A stretch of 33,857 nucleotides of DNA from Alistipes sp. (GCA_017505725.1 JAFVOR010000023.1:1-33857), one strand, 5' to 3'. Positions 16,068 through 24,848 are shown, counted from the first letter of the stretch. Notes: generated by a model from the letters alone, not told the origin. Numbers and translations are program-made.

Positions 16068-16650
16068 TTGCCATCATCTTGAAGCGGTGGTTCAACTCCA
16101 CCACATCCTTCTCTACATCCTCGAGTTGGAAATTCACTATCGCAAAGTCGGCTCGAGCCATCAACTCATCGTCGCTCATCTGTGCCTTTATGCGTGCCTC
16201 AATCTGCTCGCGGGATGCTCCGTCGCGCTGCATTGCTCGCTCAATACGCAAAGGCAGTGGAGCAAGCACCGCCACCACCTTGTCGACCAGCGAATCAAAG
16301 CCCGACTCATAGAGGATTGCCGACTCCAAAATCACATAGTCACCGCTCTGCTCCTCTGCCCAACGCAAGAAATCTTCCTTAACCGCAGGATGCACTATAG
16401 CATTGAGCTTTGCAAGCTGCTCAGGTGAGGCGAACACACGCTGTGCAAGATAGGGGCGATTGAGCACACCACCCTCGTAGCACTCTGCACCAAACTCTGC
16501 CATCAACGCCTTGCGCAATGGCTCGGACTCGTTCATCAGAGCCTTTGCACGCGAATCGGAGTCGTAGATGGCAACACCTCGCTCGGCAAACATCTGGCAC
16601 ACAGTGCTCTTGCCGCTACCAATACCTCCACAAATTGCTATCTTCTTCAT
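16060..16650 (-). CDS. coaE: Dephospho-CoA kinase
   Basis: This enzyme carries out the last step of coenzyme A synthesis, phosphorylating the ribose 3'-OH of dephospho-CoA with ATP in the cytoplasm. The 196-aa protein, normal for the family, has P-loop GGIGSGKST (8-16) and YDSDSRAK (30-37), whose Asp residues bind substrate. The HPAV motif (about 87-90) and the lid helix QMRDGASREQIEARIKAQM-like region (RAMQRDGASREQIEARI) are also present. Its ATG overlaps the stop of the upstream YbbR-like gene in an ATGA arrangement. YbbR-like next to coaE is a familiar gene order in Bacteroidales. Confidence 0.95.
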   Translation of the reverse strand: MKKIAICGGIGSGKSTVCQMFAERGVAIYDSDSRAKALMNESEPLRKALMAEFGAECYEGGVLNRPYLAQRVFASPEQLAKLNAIVHPAVKEDFLRWAEEQSGDYVILESAILYESGFDSLVDKVVAVLAPLPLRIERAMQRDGASREQIEARIKAQMSDDELMARADFAIVNFQLEDVEKDVVELNHRFKMMANE

Positions 16651-17090
16651 TTTTTAGGCATATCGAGCTCGGGGAGTGTTCCCACCGAGAGAATTTTCAA
16701 ATCACTGAATCGCACCGAAAGGGCATCTTGCATCGCAACAGGATTGATACGGATCTTCTGCACCATACTCACCGAGTCGGCAAAGCCCTCTACGGCTACA
16801 GGGTGCTCCACTATGCTATGCTTTATATCCTCCAACGGAATCGACACTCGGCTCGACGAGTAGAAGCCATATCCAAAGAGTGTAGAGCCCTTGCCCTCGA
16901 CCACACAAGGCACAGTTATGCGCTGACCGTCGATATTGACATCAACCTTGAAATCGGTGGTGTAGGTGTAATCCAACTTCGAGATGTACCACAGCGTGAA
17001 CGACACTGCCAGCAGTACCAAAAATACGGGCGAGACATACTTACGCAATCTCTGCAACCCAAGTTTCAAAAGTGCAATCAATCGTTTCAT
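16647..17090 (-). CDS. YbbR-like single-pass membrane protein (short form)
   Basis: The 147-aa protein has a basic N-terminus, one membrane segment (about residues 19-38, PVFLVLLAVSFTLWYISKLD), then beta-rich extracytoplasmic sequence. The position before coaE, and the N-terminal basic helix followed by WYxxKL and a YTTDFKVDVNI strand, fit the YbbR-like proteins found there in Bacteroidales. Those I know are about twice this length with several YbbR repeats, so this copy appears to hold a single repeat. No frameshift is visible; it ends in a normal stop overlapping coaE by 4 bases. An 18-bp palindrome, CATAAC/GTTATG (17088-17105), overlaps the start codon. YbbR function is unknown here, and I see no cyclase (cdaA) nearby. 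Confidence 0.55.
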   Translation of the reverse strand: MKRLIALLKLGLQRLRKYVSPVFLVLLAVSFTLWYISKLDYTYTTDFKVDVNIDGQRITVPCVVEGKGSTLFGYGFYSSSRVSIPLEDIKHSIVEHPVAVEGFADSVSMVQKIRINPVAMQDALSVRFSDLKILSVGTLPELDMPKK

Positions 17091-17198
17091 AACAACAAAG
17101 TTATGAAAAAAAAAGGAAACTTAAGAGATAAAATAAAAAAGTTTTACTCTAAGCAGAAAAAGAGTATTTTTTCAGCTTTTTTGCCCGAATTTCCGATA

Positions 17199-17234
17199 TT
17201 TGACAAGGATTGTCAAACTAATATCATACCTTTG
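17199..17234 (+). promoter_or_regulatory. Promoter with palindromic operator-like site before the 211-aa gene
   Basis: TACCTTTG (17227-17234) fits the TAnnTTTG box, with TTTG at 17199-17202 at a rather long 24-base spacing. TTGACA (17200-17205) and TGTCAA (17211-17216) form a perfect 6+6 palindrome with a 5-base centre between the two boxes, where a dimeric regulator could bind. Confidence 0.45.
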
Positions 17235-17277
17235 CACCGAGCATAAGCTCAAAAAACATTAATCGTTCTAAAAAACT

Positions 17278-17913
17278 ATGAGACAATTTACGAAAGATGC
17301 GTCAGTTGAGAGGGTAAAACCGCTGGCGCTGCTCGAGAGTCCGAAGGTACTCGGCTCGAGCGAAGAGATTGTTGGCAGAAATGTAGCCAACGAATTTGAC
17401 CGCAAGGCAAAAGAGGAGTGGCGAGCAGAGCTATTCACAAAGTACGCCAAGCGACTGATTGCTTGCAGCGAAAGCATTTATGGCGACGCACGACTATTCT
17501 ACACGCCTGTTCCGCTGCCACTGACAGGCGCAGTACGCAGAGGTGGAGTCCACTCGCTCTGCGGATTGAATTTGACACTCGGGCATATCATCGCCTGGTG
17601 GGAAAACTACCGATGTTCGAAGGTTATTGACGAGAGTGGCGAACTCCACCCTATCTGCGGATTCAAGTGGGGCACACAGCCAAAATTTGGCTTCAAGCCC
17701 GAACACATCGAGCCTAACAGGGTTGTATTTATCGGCACTGATGGCGAGAAGAGAGTTGCAGAGGTGGATTTATCACTGATGAATTTGGCCTGCTCGCTGC
17801 ACGAGGTACAACAGCTCTACGACCAACCAATAGCGCCGAGCAGGGTGTTCGACATCGAGGATGCGATAGAGGTGCTCCTTGGCGAGAAGGTGTACTACAG
17901 AGTGGAGATGTAA
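17278..17913 (+). CDS. Unrecognised 211-aa protein
   Basis: I cannot place this protein in a family. It has no signal peptide or membrane segment, so it is probably cytoplasmic. An N-terminal charged helical part (residues 1-65) leads to CSESIYGDARLFYTPVPLPLTG. A middle part follows with LCGLNLTLGHIIAWWENYRCSKVIDESGELHPICGFKWGTQ-type Trp/Cys-rich sequence (about 90-135, four cysteines too scattered to call a zinc site). A C-terminal part includes VVFIGTDGEKRVAEVDLS, and the protein ends in a helix plus VYYRVEM. It is transcribed alone, divergent from the YbbR-like operon and convergent with secDF. A promoter with a palindrome lies upstream and a strong hairpin downstream. Codon use is like its neighbours, giving no sign of recent transfer. 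Confidence 0.7.
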   Translation: MRQFTKDASVERVKPLALLESPKVLGSSEEIVGRNVANEFDRKAKEEWRAELFTKYAKRLIACSESIYGDARLFYTPVPLPLTGAVRRGGVHSLCGLNLTLGHIIAWWENYRCSKVIDESGELHPICGFKWGTQPKFGFKPEHIEPNRVVFIGTDGEKRVAEVDLSLMNLACSLHEVQQLYDQPIAPSRVFDIEDAIEVLLGEKVYYRVEM

Positions 17914-17950
17914 ATCACACCTGAACAAAACACCTATATTTATAAATGAG

Positions 17951-17985
17951 AGAGATGGCTACCGAAAATTTCGGTAGCCATCTCT
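17951..17985. terminator. Bidirectional hairpin between the 211-aa gene and secDF
   Basis: AGAGATGGCTACCGAAA (17951-17967) is followed after one base by its exact complement (17969-17985), a stem of at least 14 bp once a loop is allowed. It lies between the two convergent stop codons and can act on both strands. Confidence 0.75.
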
Positions 17986-18011
17986 GCTATTTAGTATTTG
18001 AGTTCGGAATA

Positions 18012-20879
18012 TTACTCAGCCTGCTTCTTGCTACGCAAATCGTAAGCGATAGGCGAAGCGATGAACAACGACGAGTAGGTACCTACCAAGATACCGATGA
18101 TCAACGCGAATACAAAACCACGAATAGTCTCGCCACCGAAGATAAAGATAGCCAAGAGGGTTACGAGGGTTGTACCCGAAGTGTTGAATGTACGCATCAA
18201 GGTCGACGACAACGCAGTGTTGATAACCTCCTTATCGCCACGCTTTGGATAGAGTCCGATATACTCACGGATACGGTCGAAGATGACTACGGTATCGTTG
18301 ATAGAGTAACCGATGATGGTGAGGATAGCTGCGATGAACGCCTGGTTAACCTCGAGTGCAAATGGCATAATGCTGTAGAAAATCGAGAACATCGCGATAA
18401 TCATAAACGCATCGTGGATGAGGGCAACAGTTGCACCGATAGCCCACTGCCATCTGCGGAAACGGAAGATGATGTAGAGAGCGATTGCGATAAGAGCGAA
18501 GAGCACCGAGAATACAGCACCCATAGTCATATCCTTCGCAATAGCAGGACCAATCTTATCAGCCGAAATGATACCGTTAACATCGGTCTGAGTCTCGCAG
18601 AATCCGTCGAGTGTAATAGGATAGCTGTAGAAGCCCTTAACAGCCTCGTAGAGGATAGTCTCAACCTCGCGAGTAGCCTCCTCCGAAGTGTCGTCGAACT
18701 TGTACTGAGTTACAATACGAACCTGATTGTTGGTATCGAACTGCTTAACCTCGAGCGAAACATTCGAAGCGTCACCGTCTACGAACTTGCCCTCCAAAGC
18801 CTCACGCACCTGCTCAGCCGAAACCTCCTTGTCGAAGCGAACTACAAACGAACGACCACCGGTGAACTCAACACCAAGGTTAAGACCGTGGAATGCGAGC
18901 GAGATAACACCTGCCAAGATGATAACACCCGAGGTGATGTATGCAACGAAACGCTTGCCGATGAAGTCGAACTTAGCATTTGCAAGGAGATTCTCCGACC
19001 ACTTGTACGAGAACGAAATCTTGTTACGCTTCTCAACAATAGCCTCGATGATGAGACGAGTGATGAAGATCGAAGTAAACATCGAAGTCAAGATACCGAT
19101 AACGAGTGTAGTAGCGAAGCCCTGAACCGGACCGTTACCGAAGATGAAGAGAACAATACCTGTAATGATGGTAGTGAGGTTACCGTCGATAATAGCCGAA
19201 TAAGCGTTCGAGTAACCATCCTTGATAGCAGCGTGGATACCCTTACCTGCACGCAACTCCTCCTTCACACGCTCGTAGATAATAACATTGGCATCGACTG
19301 CCATACCCATTGTCAAGACGATACCTGCGATACCCGGCAAGGTCAAAACTGCGCCGAACGATACGAGGCAGCCCATCAAGAAGAATACATTGACAATCAA
19401 AGCGATATCCGATATCCAACCTGCGGTGCGGTAGAACAAGCCCATATAGATGAGAACGAGCAAGAACGCCAAGAGGAACGACAAGAGACCTGCGTTGATA
19501 GACTCCTGACCGAGCGATGGACCTACTACTGTATCCTGGATGATACGAGCCGGAGCAGGAACCTTACCCGACTTGAGCACATTCGCCAAGTCCTCTGCCT
19601 CCTGAATGGTAAAGTCACCGGTAATCGACGAGTTACCACCCTCAATCTTGTTGTTAACGACAGGTGCCGAGTATACGTGACCATCGAGAACGATAGCGAT
19701 GCACTTGCCGATATTCTCACCTGTGAGGCGAGCCCACTCAGCAACACCATTCGAGTTCATAGCCATCGAAACCTCAGCCTTACCACCTGTCTGTGCATAG
19801 TTTGCACGAGCGTCCGAGATAACCGAGCCATCGAGTGGAGCCTTGCCATCGTTGCGCTCAACCTTGATAGCGTAGAGGAGGTACCTACCACCGAAGTTAT
19901 CATCCGGCTTAACACCCCACTTGAATACAACATCCGAAGGGAAGCAAGCGCGAACTGCAGGCAATGCAAGGTACTCGTCGATCTTAGCCTTGTCGGTGTC
20001 GATAGCAGCTCCTACGATGCAACCACCTGCAACCTGAGTGTTCAAGAGCTCGAGGAGTGGGTTACCGGCATACTCTGCATTCTCCAACTTGATCTGCTCT
20101 GCAACCTTTGCATCTGCCGAATAGAAGCCCGAGATAACATCAGCTGCGTTGTATGTTGTCCAGAACTCCAACGATGCAGTACCCTGCAAGAGGTTACGCA
20201 CACGCTCTGGCTCCTTAACACCTGGCAACTCAACCAAGATGCGGTTCGAGTTTGGAAGACGCTGGATATTTGGCTGAGTCACACCGAAACGGTCGATACG
20301 GCTGCGGAGAATGTTGAACGAAGCTGCGATAGCTGCGTCGGTCTCCTCCTTCAAAATCTTCACAACCTCTGCATCCGACATACCTGCCTTGATATCCTTG
20401 CGGTCAGGGCTAACGAAGAGGTCTACGAGTGCAGCACCGTTCGACTCCTTTGCGTAAGCCTCTGCCAAAGTCTCAATGTAGTCACCCTCGCCCTGTGCCA
20501 TTGCCTTGTCAGCAGCAGCAAGAGCAGCAGCAAATGCAGCATCGTTGACGCTGTCACCTGCCAAAGCCTTAACTACATCCGAGACCTGGATCTCGAGCAT
20601 TACGTTCATACCACCCTTGAGGTCGAGACCAAGGTTAATCTCCTTCTCCTTACACTGCTTGTAGGTGAACGATGTCAAACCGAGGTTGTAAACCTTCTCA
20701 TTCTCGAGCGAATCGAGATAGTGGCGCTCCTTCGATGCCTGCTCCTCTGCAGGGAACGACTGAGCATACTCTACCGCGTCCTTCTCGACGCTACGAGTCT
20801 TCCAAGTAAATGAAAGCTGGTAGAGACAGGCCAAACCGAAGAGGATGGCCACCAATTTGATTAATCCTTTGCTTTGCAT
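18012..20879 (-). CDS. secDF: Protein translocase subunits SecD and SecF, fused
   Basis: This inner-membrane RND-type protein uses the proton gradient to pull secreted proteins out of SecYEG. The 955-aa chain holds both halves. SecD has an N-terminal TM (about 7-24), the DLKGG motif (86-90), a large periplasmic domain (to about 460) and the conserved AVDANVIIYERVKEEL near residue 530. SecF has a TM near 650, then VEFTGG (about 670) and YSINDTVVIFDRIRE near 860. The fusion is the norm in Bacteroidota. The gene stands alone, and its product would serve the many exported proteins encoded around it. The opposite strand is open for almost the same length; that frame is a codon-use artefact. Confidence 0.96.
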   Translation of the reverse strand: MQSKGLIKLVAILFGLACLYQLSFTWKTRSVEKDAVEYAQSFPAEEQASKERHYLDSLENEKVYNLGLTSFTYKQCKEKEINLGLDLKGGMNVMLEIQVSDVVKALAGDSVNDAAFAAALAAADKAMAQGEGDYIETLAEAYAKESNGAALVDLFVSPDRKDIKAGMSDAEVVKILKEETDAAIAASFNILRSRIDRFGVTQPNIQRLPNSNRILVELPGVKEPERVRNLLQGTASLEFWTTYNAADVISGFYSADAKVAEQIKLENAEYAGNPLLELLNTQVAGGCIVGAAIDTDKAKIDEYLALPAVRACFPSDVVFKWGVKPDDNFGGRYLLYAIKVERNDGKAPLDGSVISDARANYAQTGGKAEVSMAMNSNGVAEWARLTGENIGKCIAIVLDGHVYSAPVVNNKIEGGNSSITGDFTIQEAEDLANVLKSGKVPAPARIIQDTVVGPSLGQESINAGLLSFLLAFLLVLIYMGLFYRTAGWISDIALIVNVFFLMGCLVSFGAVLTLPGIAGIVLTMGMAVDANVIIYERVKEELRAGKGIHAAIKDGYSNAYSAIIDGNLTTIITGIVLFIFGNGPVQGFATTLVIGILTSMFTSIFITRLIIEAIVEKRNKISFSYKWSENLLANAKFDFIGKRFVAYITSGVIILAGVISLAFHGLNLGVEFTGGRSFVVRFDKEVSAEQVREALEGKFVDGDASNVSLEVKQFDTNNQVRIVTQYKFDDTSEEATREVETILYEAVKGFYSYPITLDGFCETQTDVNGIISADKIGPAIAKDMTMGAVFSVLFALIAIALYIIFRFRRWQWAIGATVALIHDAFMIIAMFSIFYSIMPFALEVNQAFIAAILTIIGYSINDTVVIFDRIREYIGLYPKRGDKEVINTALSSTLMRTFNTSGTTLVTLLAIFIFGGETIRGFVFALIIGILVGTYSSLFIASPIAYDLRSKKQAE

Positions 20880-20997
20880 TTTTCGTTAAAATTTGTTAGT
20901 TAAAATATTATAATTTGTTTTGTGTTCGAGTCTCACTCACGCCACGCACATACATACTCTTTTCTCTGTATCACGCCCGCGCACACATATAATCGTG

Positions 20998-21027
20998 CAA
21001 AGATAATAAAAGTTTTTCAATTAGCAA
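20998..21027 (-). promoter_or_regulatory. Promoter of secDF
   Basis: On the minus strand TATCTTTG (21005 down to 20998) fits TAnnTTTG exactly. TTGC (21027-21024) lies 18 bases upstream as a partial -33 box. Transcription would start near 20991, giving a leader of about 110 bases. Confidence 0.45.
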
Positions 21028-21063
21028 CCCATAGACCATATTTTACAATGTTTTATTCGATAG

Positions 21064-21096
21064 TTTCCATATTCTTGGGATTTTTTAGTATATTTG
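21064..21096 (+). promoter_or_regulatory. Promoter of the serine hydrolase gene
   Basis: TATATTTG (21089-21096) matches TAnnTTTG; TTTC (21064-21067) is a near -33 box at 21-base spacing. The start of transcription near 21103 lies 14 bases before the ATG at 21117, which supports that start over the ATG at 20922. Confidence 0.55.
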
Positions 21097-21116
21097 TGGA
21101 ACTAAACTTACGAATA

Positions 21117-22427
21117 ATGAAACGTTTATTTACATTCATTGTCGTTTTAGCGACAATATCAACCGCAACAGCAAAGAGGCACAATACGCTATGCTATGGC
21201 ACAGCCGAGAGTGTAGCTATGAACGGAGAGTACCTCTCGCGCACCATCGACTCGATCGCAAATGCCTCTATCGAGGCCGGATGCTTCCCGGGTTGCCAGA
21301 TTCTTGTTGCACGCCGAGGAGTCATAGTTCACCACAAGAGCTATGGATACCACACCAACGAAAAATTGCGTGCTGTGGAGAACTCCCACATCTATGATAT
21401 GGCATCGTGCACAAAAGTTATGGCGGCAACAATGTGTCTGATGAGACTTGTCGAGCAGAAAAAACTCGACCTCGACAAACCTATAGCCAACTATTTGGAG
21501 GAGTTCAAGGGGACAAGCAATGAGAAGCTGACACTTCGCGAGATACTTACCCATCAGAGCGGTTTACGAAACGAAGGATTCTCCCGATGGGCATTAGACA
21601 AAGAGAAGAACTTGAGCTCCACAATATTCAGTTCGACTCAGAGCGAGGAGTATCCACACCTCTTCTGCGAGGGAATTTATGTACACAAGAATACACGAGA
21701 GATGATGCTCAACCGCATTGCCAATCAAAAACCACGCGACAAGAAGTTTCACTACTCGTGCTATAACTTCCACCTTGCAGGCTTTCTGGTCGAGCGCACT
21801 ACAGACCGCAACTACGAAGAGTACCTCTATGAGGAGTTCTACAAACCACTGGGGGTTAAGGATGCAATGTACAACCCTACCCGCAAATATTCGCTTGAGC
21901 AGATAGTTCCTACCGAACTGGACAATCGCTATCGCAAAAAGTTGGTGCACGGCTATGTTCACGACGAGGCTGCCGCATTTATGGGCGGTGTATCGGGTAA
22001 TGCCGGTCTCTTTGCCAACACCGAGAGCCTTGCGCCTATTCTGCAGATGTTACTCAATGGTGGCGAGTACAATGGCACTCGTTACTTCAAGCGCAAGACC
22101 ATTCGCGAGTGGACATCGTGTCAATACCCAAAGAATAATAACCACCGCGCAATAGGTTTTGACCGTCGTCGCATTGGCGACAAGGTCAAACTCGCTGACC
22201 GCACCACCAAGCCTTATTACTACGCCCCTTCTGCATCCGAAAAGAGCTTCGGACACTCAGGCTTCACCGGAACAATGGTATGGGCCGACCCTAAGGAGGA
22301 TTTGGTATTCGTATTCCTCTCGAATCGTGTACATCCAACACGCCGCAACAAGGTTTACTTCGAGATAAACCCTCGTTCAAAGTGCCACGAAGCAGCCTAC
22401 CAAGCAATCAGAAGATACAAAAAATAA
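21117..22427 (+). CDS. Exported serine beta-lactamase-family hydrolase (class C / PBP-like)
   Basis: The 436-aa protein has a signal peptide (MKRLFTFIVVLATISTATA). The ATG at 21117 is chosen because the promoter lies just upstream and a signal peptide follows; the frame itself is open from 20922. Catalytic features of the serine beta-lactamase/DD-peptidase fold are SCTK (SxxK, in YDMASCTKV), YSCYN in the YxN position, and FGHSGFTG as the HxG box. LTHQSGL and GGVSGNAGLFANTESLA are also typical of the family. Members act as DD-peptidases or esterases, or on beta-lactams; here the role is unknown. In Bacteroidales this domain is often fused to or next to family-3 glycosidases, but none is in view. 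Its last codons and stop lie in a 20-bp hairpin. Confidence 0.85.
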   Translation: MKRLFTFIVVLATISTATAKRHNTLCYGTAESVAMNGEYLSRTIDSIANASIEAGCFPGCQILVARRGVIVHHKSYGYHTNEKLRAVENSHIYDMASCTKVMAATMCLMRLVEQKKLDLDKPIANYLEEFKGTSNEKLTLREILTHQSGLRNEGFSRWALDKEKNLSSTIFSSTQSEEYPHLFCEGIYVHKNTREMMLNRIANQKPRDKKFHYSCYNFHLAGFLVERTTDRNYEEYLYEEFYKPLGVKDAMYNPTRKYSLEQIVPTELDNRYRKKLVHGYVHDEAAAFMGGVSGNAGLFANTESLAPILQMLLNGGEYNGTRYFKRKTIREWTSCQYPKNNNHRAIGFDRRRIGDKVKLADRTTKPYYYAPSASEKSFGHSGFTGTMVWADPKEDLVFVFLSNRVHPTRRNKVYFEINPRSKCHEAAYQAIRRYKK

Positions 22428-22447
22428 TTTTGTATCTTCTGATTGCT
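22403..22447 (+). promoter_or_regulatory. Perfect 20-bp hairpin enclosing a stop codon
   Basis: Bases 22403-22422 (core CAGAAGATACAAAA) are exactly complementary to 22428-22447, with a 5-base loop AATAA. The stop codon TAA (22425-22427) of the serine hydrolase lies in the loop, so the last six sense codons form one arm. Confidence 0.7.
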
Positions 22448-22460
22448 ACCGTATGTTACC

Positions 22461-22495
22461 CACCCCCTTTAGATCAAAGGGGGTGTATTTTTTTT
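22461..22495 (+). terminator. Terminator of the serine hydrolase gene
   Basis: CACCCCCTTT (22461-22470) pairs exactly with AAAGGGGGTG (22476-22485), loop AGATC, then a long T run to 22495. This is a textbook intrinsic terminator. Confidence 0.9.
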
Positions 22496-22542
22496 GTTAG
22501 AGGCAGATAAAGGTTGTTAGAGGTTGTTAAAGGCGATTAATG
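22496..22542. repeat. Period-10 minisatellite (GTTAGAGG-like units)
   Basis: Four and a half units of 10 bases: GTTAGAGGCA, GATAAAGGTT, GTTAGAGGTT, GTTAAAGGCG, then ATTAATG. Same style of core as the repeats at 12582, 24849 and 33778. Confidence 0.6.
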
Positions 22543-22592
22543 TTTTTTTTTGTTTTTCGCGAATAGTCACTAATGCCCTAACAACACACCAA

Positions 22593-22679
22593 CAAAAAAA
22601 TCAGAGGTGATTGAGCTATTTTTAAGACAAACGAAAAGCGGAGTGCGCAGCATAGTAGACCTATGTGAGCAACTCCGCT
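22593..22679 (-). terminator. Hairpin and repeat element downstream of dnaK
   Basis: AGCGGAGT (22637-22644) pairs with ACTCCGCT (22672-22679), with an inner CATAG/CTATG stem. Read on the minus strand the hairpin is followed by TTTTCGTTTG, so it can end dnaK transcription. The adjoining 22593-22636 (AAAAAATCAGAGGTGATTGA and onward) recurs in the 25061-25277 repeat units. Confidence 0.6.
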
Positions 22680-22718
22680 ATTGAAGTGCGGCTCAAAAAG
22701 AGCCAATCAGAATGATTT

Positions 22719-24632
22719 TTACTTTACCTCCTCGAACTCGACATCCTCAGGCTGAGCACCACCCTGCTGAGCGCCACCCTGTGCGCCTGCGTTAGGGTTA
22801 CCCTGAGCACCCTGCTGTGCCTGCTGAGCCTGCTGAGCCTGGTAGATCTCCTGCGAAGCGGCCTGCCAAGCTGTATTCAACTCTGCAATAGCAGCGTCGA
22901 TAGCAGCGATGTCGGCATTCTTGTGAGCCTCCTTCAACTTAGCGAGAGCGCCCTCGATAGCCAACTTCTTGTCAGCAGGAATCTTGTCGCCATACTCCTT
23001 GAGCTGCTTCTCGGTAGCAAAGATATTCGAGTCGGCAGCGTTAATCTTCTCGATACGCTCCTTCTCCTGCTTATCCTTCTCCTCGTTAGCCTTAGCCTCG
23101 TCACGCATACGCTGAATCTCCTCCTCGGTCAAACCGCTCGAAGCCTCGATACGGATCTTCTGCTCCTTACCTGTACCCAAGTCCTTTGCCGACACGTTAA
23201 GGATACCATTAGCGTCGATATCGAAAGTCACCTCAATCTGTGGCACACCGCGTGGAGCTGCAGGAATTCCATCGAGGTGGAAACGACCGAGGCTCTTGTT
23301 GTCCTTAGCCATCGAACGCTCGCCCTGACATACATTGATATCTACCGAAGGCTGGTTGTCAACAGCAGTCGAGAATACCTGGTTCTTACGGGTTGGGATT
23401 GTTGTGTTAGCCTCAATCAGCTTGGTGAATACACCACCCAAAGTCTCGATACCGAGCGAAAGTGGAGTAACGTCAAGGAGGAGTACATCCTTAACCTCAC
23501 CTGTGAGAACACCACCCTGAATCGATGCACCAACAGCAACTACCTCATCTGGGTTAATGCCCTTGTTAGGAGTCTTTCCGAAGAAGGACTCAACAACCTG
23601 CTGAATTGCAGGGATTCGGGTCGAACCACCAACGAGGATAACCTCGTCGATATCCGAAGCCGAGAGACCAGCGTCGCGCAAAGCGATGCGGCAAGGCTCG
23701 ATAGTCTTCTGCACGAGGTGGTCGCACAACTGCTCGAACTTAGCACGAGTGAGGGTCATCACCAAGTGCTGTGGAATGCCGTTGATTGGCATAATGTAAG
23801 GCAAGTTGATCTCGGTAGACTGCGACGACGAGAGCTCAATCTTCGCCTTCTCGGCAGCCTCCTTCAAACGCTGCAAAGCCATAGGGTCCTGGCGCAAATC
23901 CACGCCGTGCTCTGCCTTGAACGCCTCAGCCATATAGTCGATGAGTACGTGGTCGAAGTCGTCACCACCGAGGTGAGTATCACCATTGGTCGACTTAACC
24001 TCGAATACGCCATCACCCAACTCGAGGATAGAGATATCGAAGGTACCACCACCGAGGTCGTACACTGCAATCTTCATATCCTTGTTCTTCTTATCCATAC
24101 CGTAAGCCAAAGCGGCTGCAGTAGGCTCATTGATGATACGACGCACCTTCAAACCGGCAATCTCACCAGCCTCCTTTGTAGCCTGACGCTGCGAGTCCGA
24201 GAAGTATGCAGGAACGGTGATAACCGCCTCGGTAACCTCCTGACCGAGGTAGTCCTCTGCTGTCTTCTTCATCTTCTGCAAGATGATAGCCGAAATCTCC
24301 TGTGGAGTGTACTGACGACCATCAATCTCGACACGAGGAGTGTTGTTAGCACCCTTTACAATAGCGTATGGTGCACGCTCGATGTCGCCCAACACCTTGT
24401 CGTACTGCTCACCCATAAAGCGCTTGATAGAGAATACTGTACGCTTTGGATTGGTGATAGCCTGACGCTTTGCAGGATCACCCACCTTGCGCTCACCGCC
24501 ATCGGTGAAGGCTACAATCGAAGGGGTTGTGCGATGTCCCTCCGAGTTAGGAATAACAACGGGCTCCGAGCCCTCCATAACGGCAACACACGAGTTTGTG
24601 GTTCCCAAGTCAATACCAATAATCTTTCCCAT
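22719..24632 (-). CDS. dnaK: Hsp70 chaperone DnaK
   Basis: This ATP-dependent cytoplasmic chaperone binds exposed hydrophobic segments and works with DnaJ and GrpE, neither of which is in the window. The 637-aa protein is full length. The nucleotide-binding domain begins [17 protein letters not shown] and includes [38 protein letters not shown] and VGGSTRIPA. The substrate-binding domain has [11 protein letters not shown] and [11 protein letters not shown]. The lid is followed by a Gln/Ala/Gly-rich tail ending EDVEFEEVK. It stands alone on the minus strand. No CIRCE element is visible upstream, but a cluster of TGCCA/TGGCA half-sites lies 115-175 bases before the start, a possible heat-shock control site. 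Confidence 0.98.
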   Translation of the reverse strand: MGKIIGIDLGTTNSCVAVMEGSEPVVIPNSEGHRTTPSIVAFTDGGERKVGDPAKRQAITNPKRTVFSIKRFMGEQYDKVLGDIERAPYAIVKGANNTPRVEIDGRQYTPQEISAIILQKMKKTAEDYLGQEVTEAVITVPAYFSDSQRQATKEAGEIAGLKVRRIINEPTAAALAYGMDKKNKDMKIAVYDLGGGTFDISILELGDGVFEVKSTNGDTHLGGDDFDHVLIDYMAEAFKAEHGVDLRQDPMALQRLKEAAEKAKIELSSSQSTEINLPYIMPINGIPQHLVMTLTRAKFEQLCDHLVQKTIEPCRIALRDAGLSASDIDEVILVGGSTRIPAIQQVVESFFGKTPNKGINPDEVVAVGASIQGGVLTGEVKDVLLLDVTPLSLGIETLGGVFTKLIEANTTIPTRKNQVFSTAVDNQPSVDINVCQGERSMAKDNKSLGRFHLDGIPAAPRGVPQIEVTFDIDANGILNVSAKDLGTGKEQKIRIEASSGLTEEEIQRMRDEAKANEEKDKQEKERIEKINAADSNIFATEKQLKEYGDKIPADKKLAIEGALAKLKEAHKNADIAAIDAAIAELNTAWQAASQEIYQAQQAQQAQQGAQGNPNAGAQGGAQQGGAQPEDVEFEEVK

Positions 24633-24745
24633 AGTTGTTTGTGTTTATTTGTTTGTTAAATTTGTTCTGATTTATTCAGTTTTGTTTACGCCCTTAAGCA
24701 CAGCAAACCTCTTGCCAAACCCTTTTTTCGCAATTTTTCACGAAA

Positions 24746-24806
24746 TTTCTGCCAAAATAGATGTCTGGCACGACAAAGAGTGTGACAAAATGGCACAGAT
24801 GGCAGA
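24746..24806 (-). promoter_or_regulatory. Cluster of TGCCA/TGGCA half-sites upstream of dnaK
   Basis: On the plus strand this stretch reads CTGCCAAAATAG, then TCTGGCACGAC, then TGACAAAATGGCACAG, then ATGGCAG: one TGCCA and three TGGCA pentamers in 60 bases. They are followed by the 9-bp minisatellite. No CIRCE (TTAGCACTC) is present and no TAnnTTTG box was found on the minus strand nearby. Confidence 0.35.
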
Positions 24807-24848
24807 ATTATCGGAACACCGAGAGTAGTCACGGCGCATTTTTTTTAA

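Noticed and set aside
17946..20813. 955-codon open frame on the plus strand opposite secDF
   Set aside because: Its predicted protein has no recognisable domain, it begins at a hairpin, and the minus strand encodes a textbook SecDF; codon bias explains the openness.
20922..21116. N-terminal extension of the serine hydrolase from the ATG at 20922
   Set aside because: It would place 65 residues before a clean signal peptide and begin upstream of the TAnnTTTG promoter box at 21089.
22923..24659. 578-codon open frame opposite dnaK
   Set aside because: In register with dnaK codons and with low-complexity Leu/Arg/Thr sequence; the minus-strand dnaK is unambiguous.
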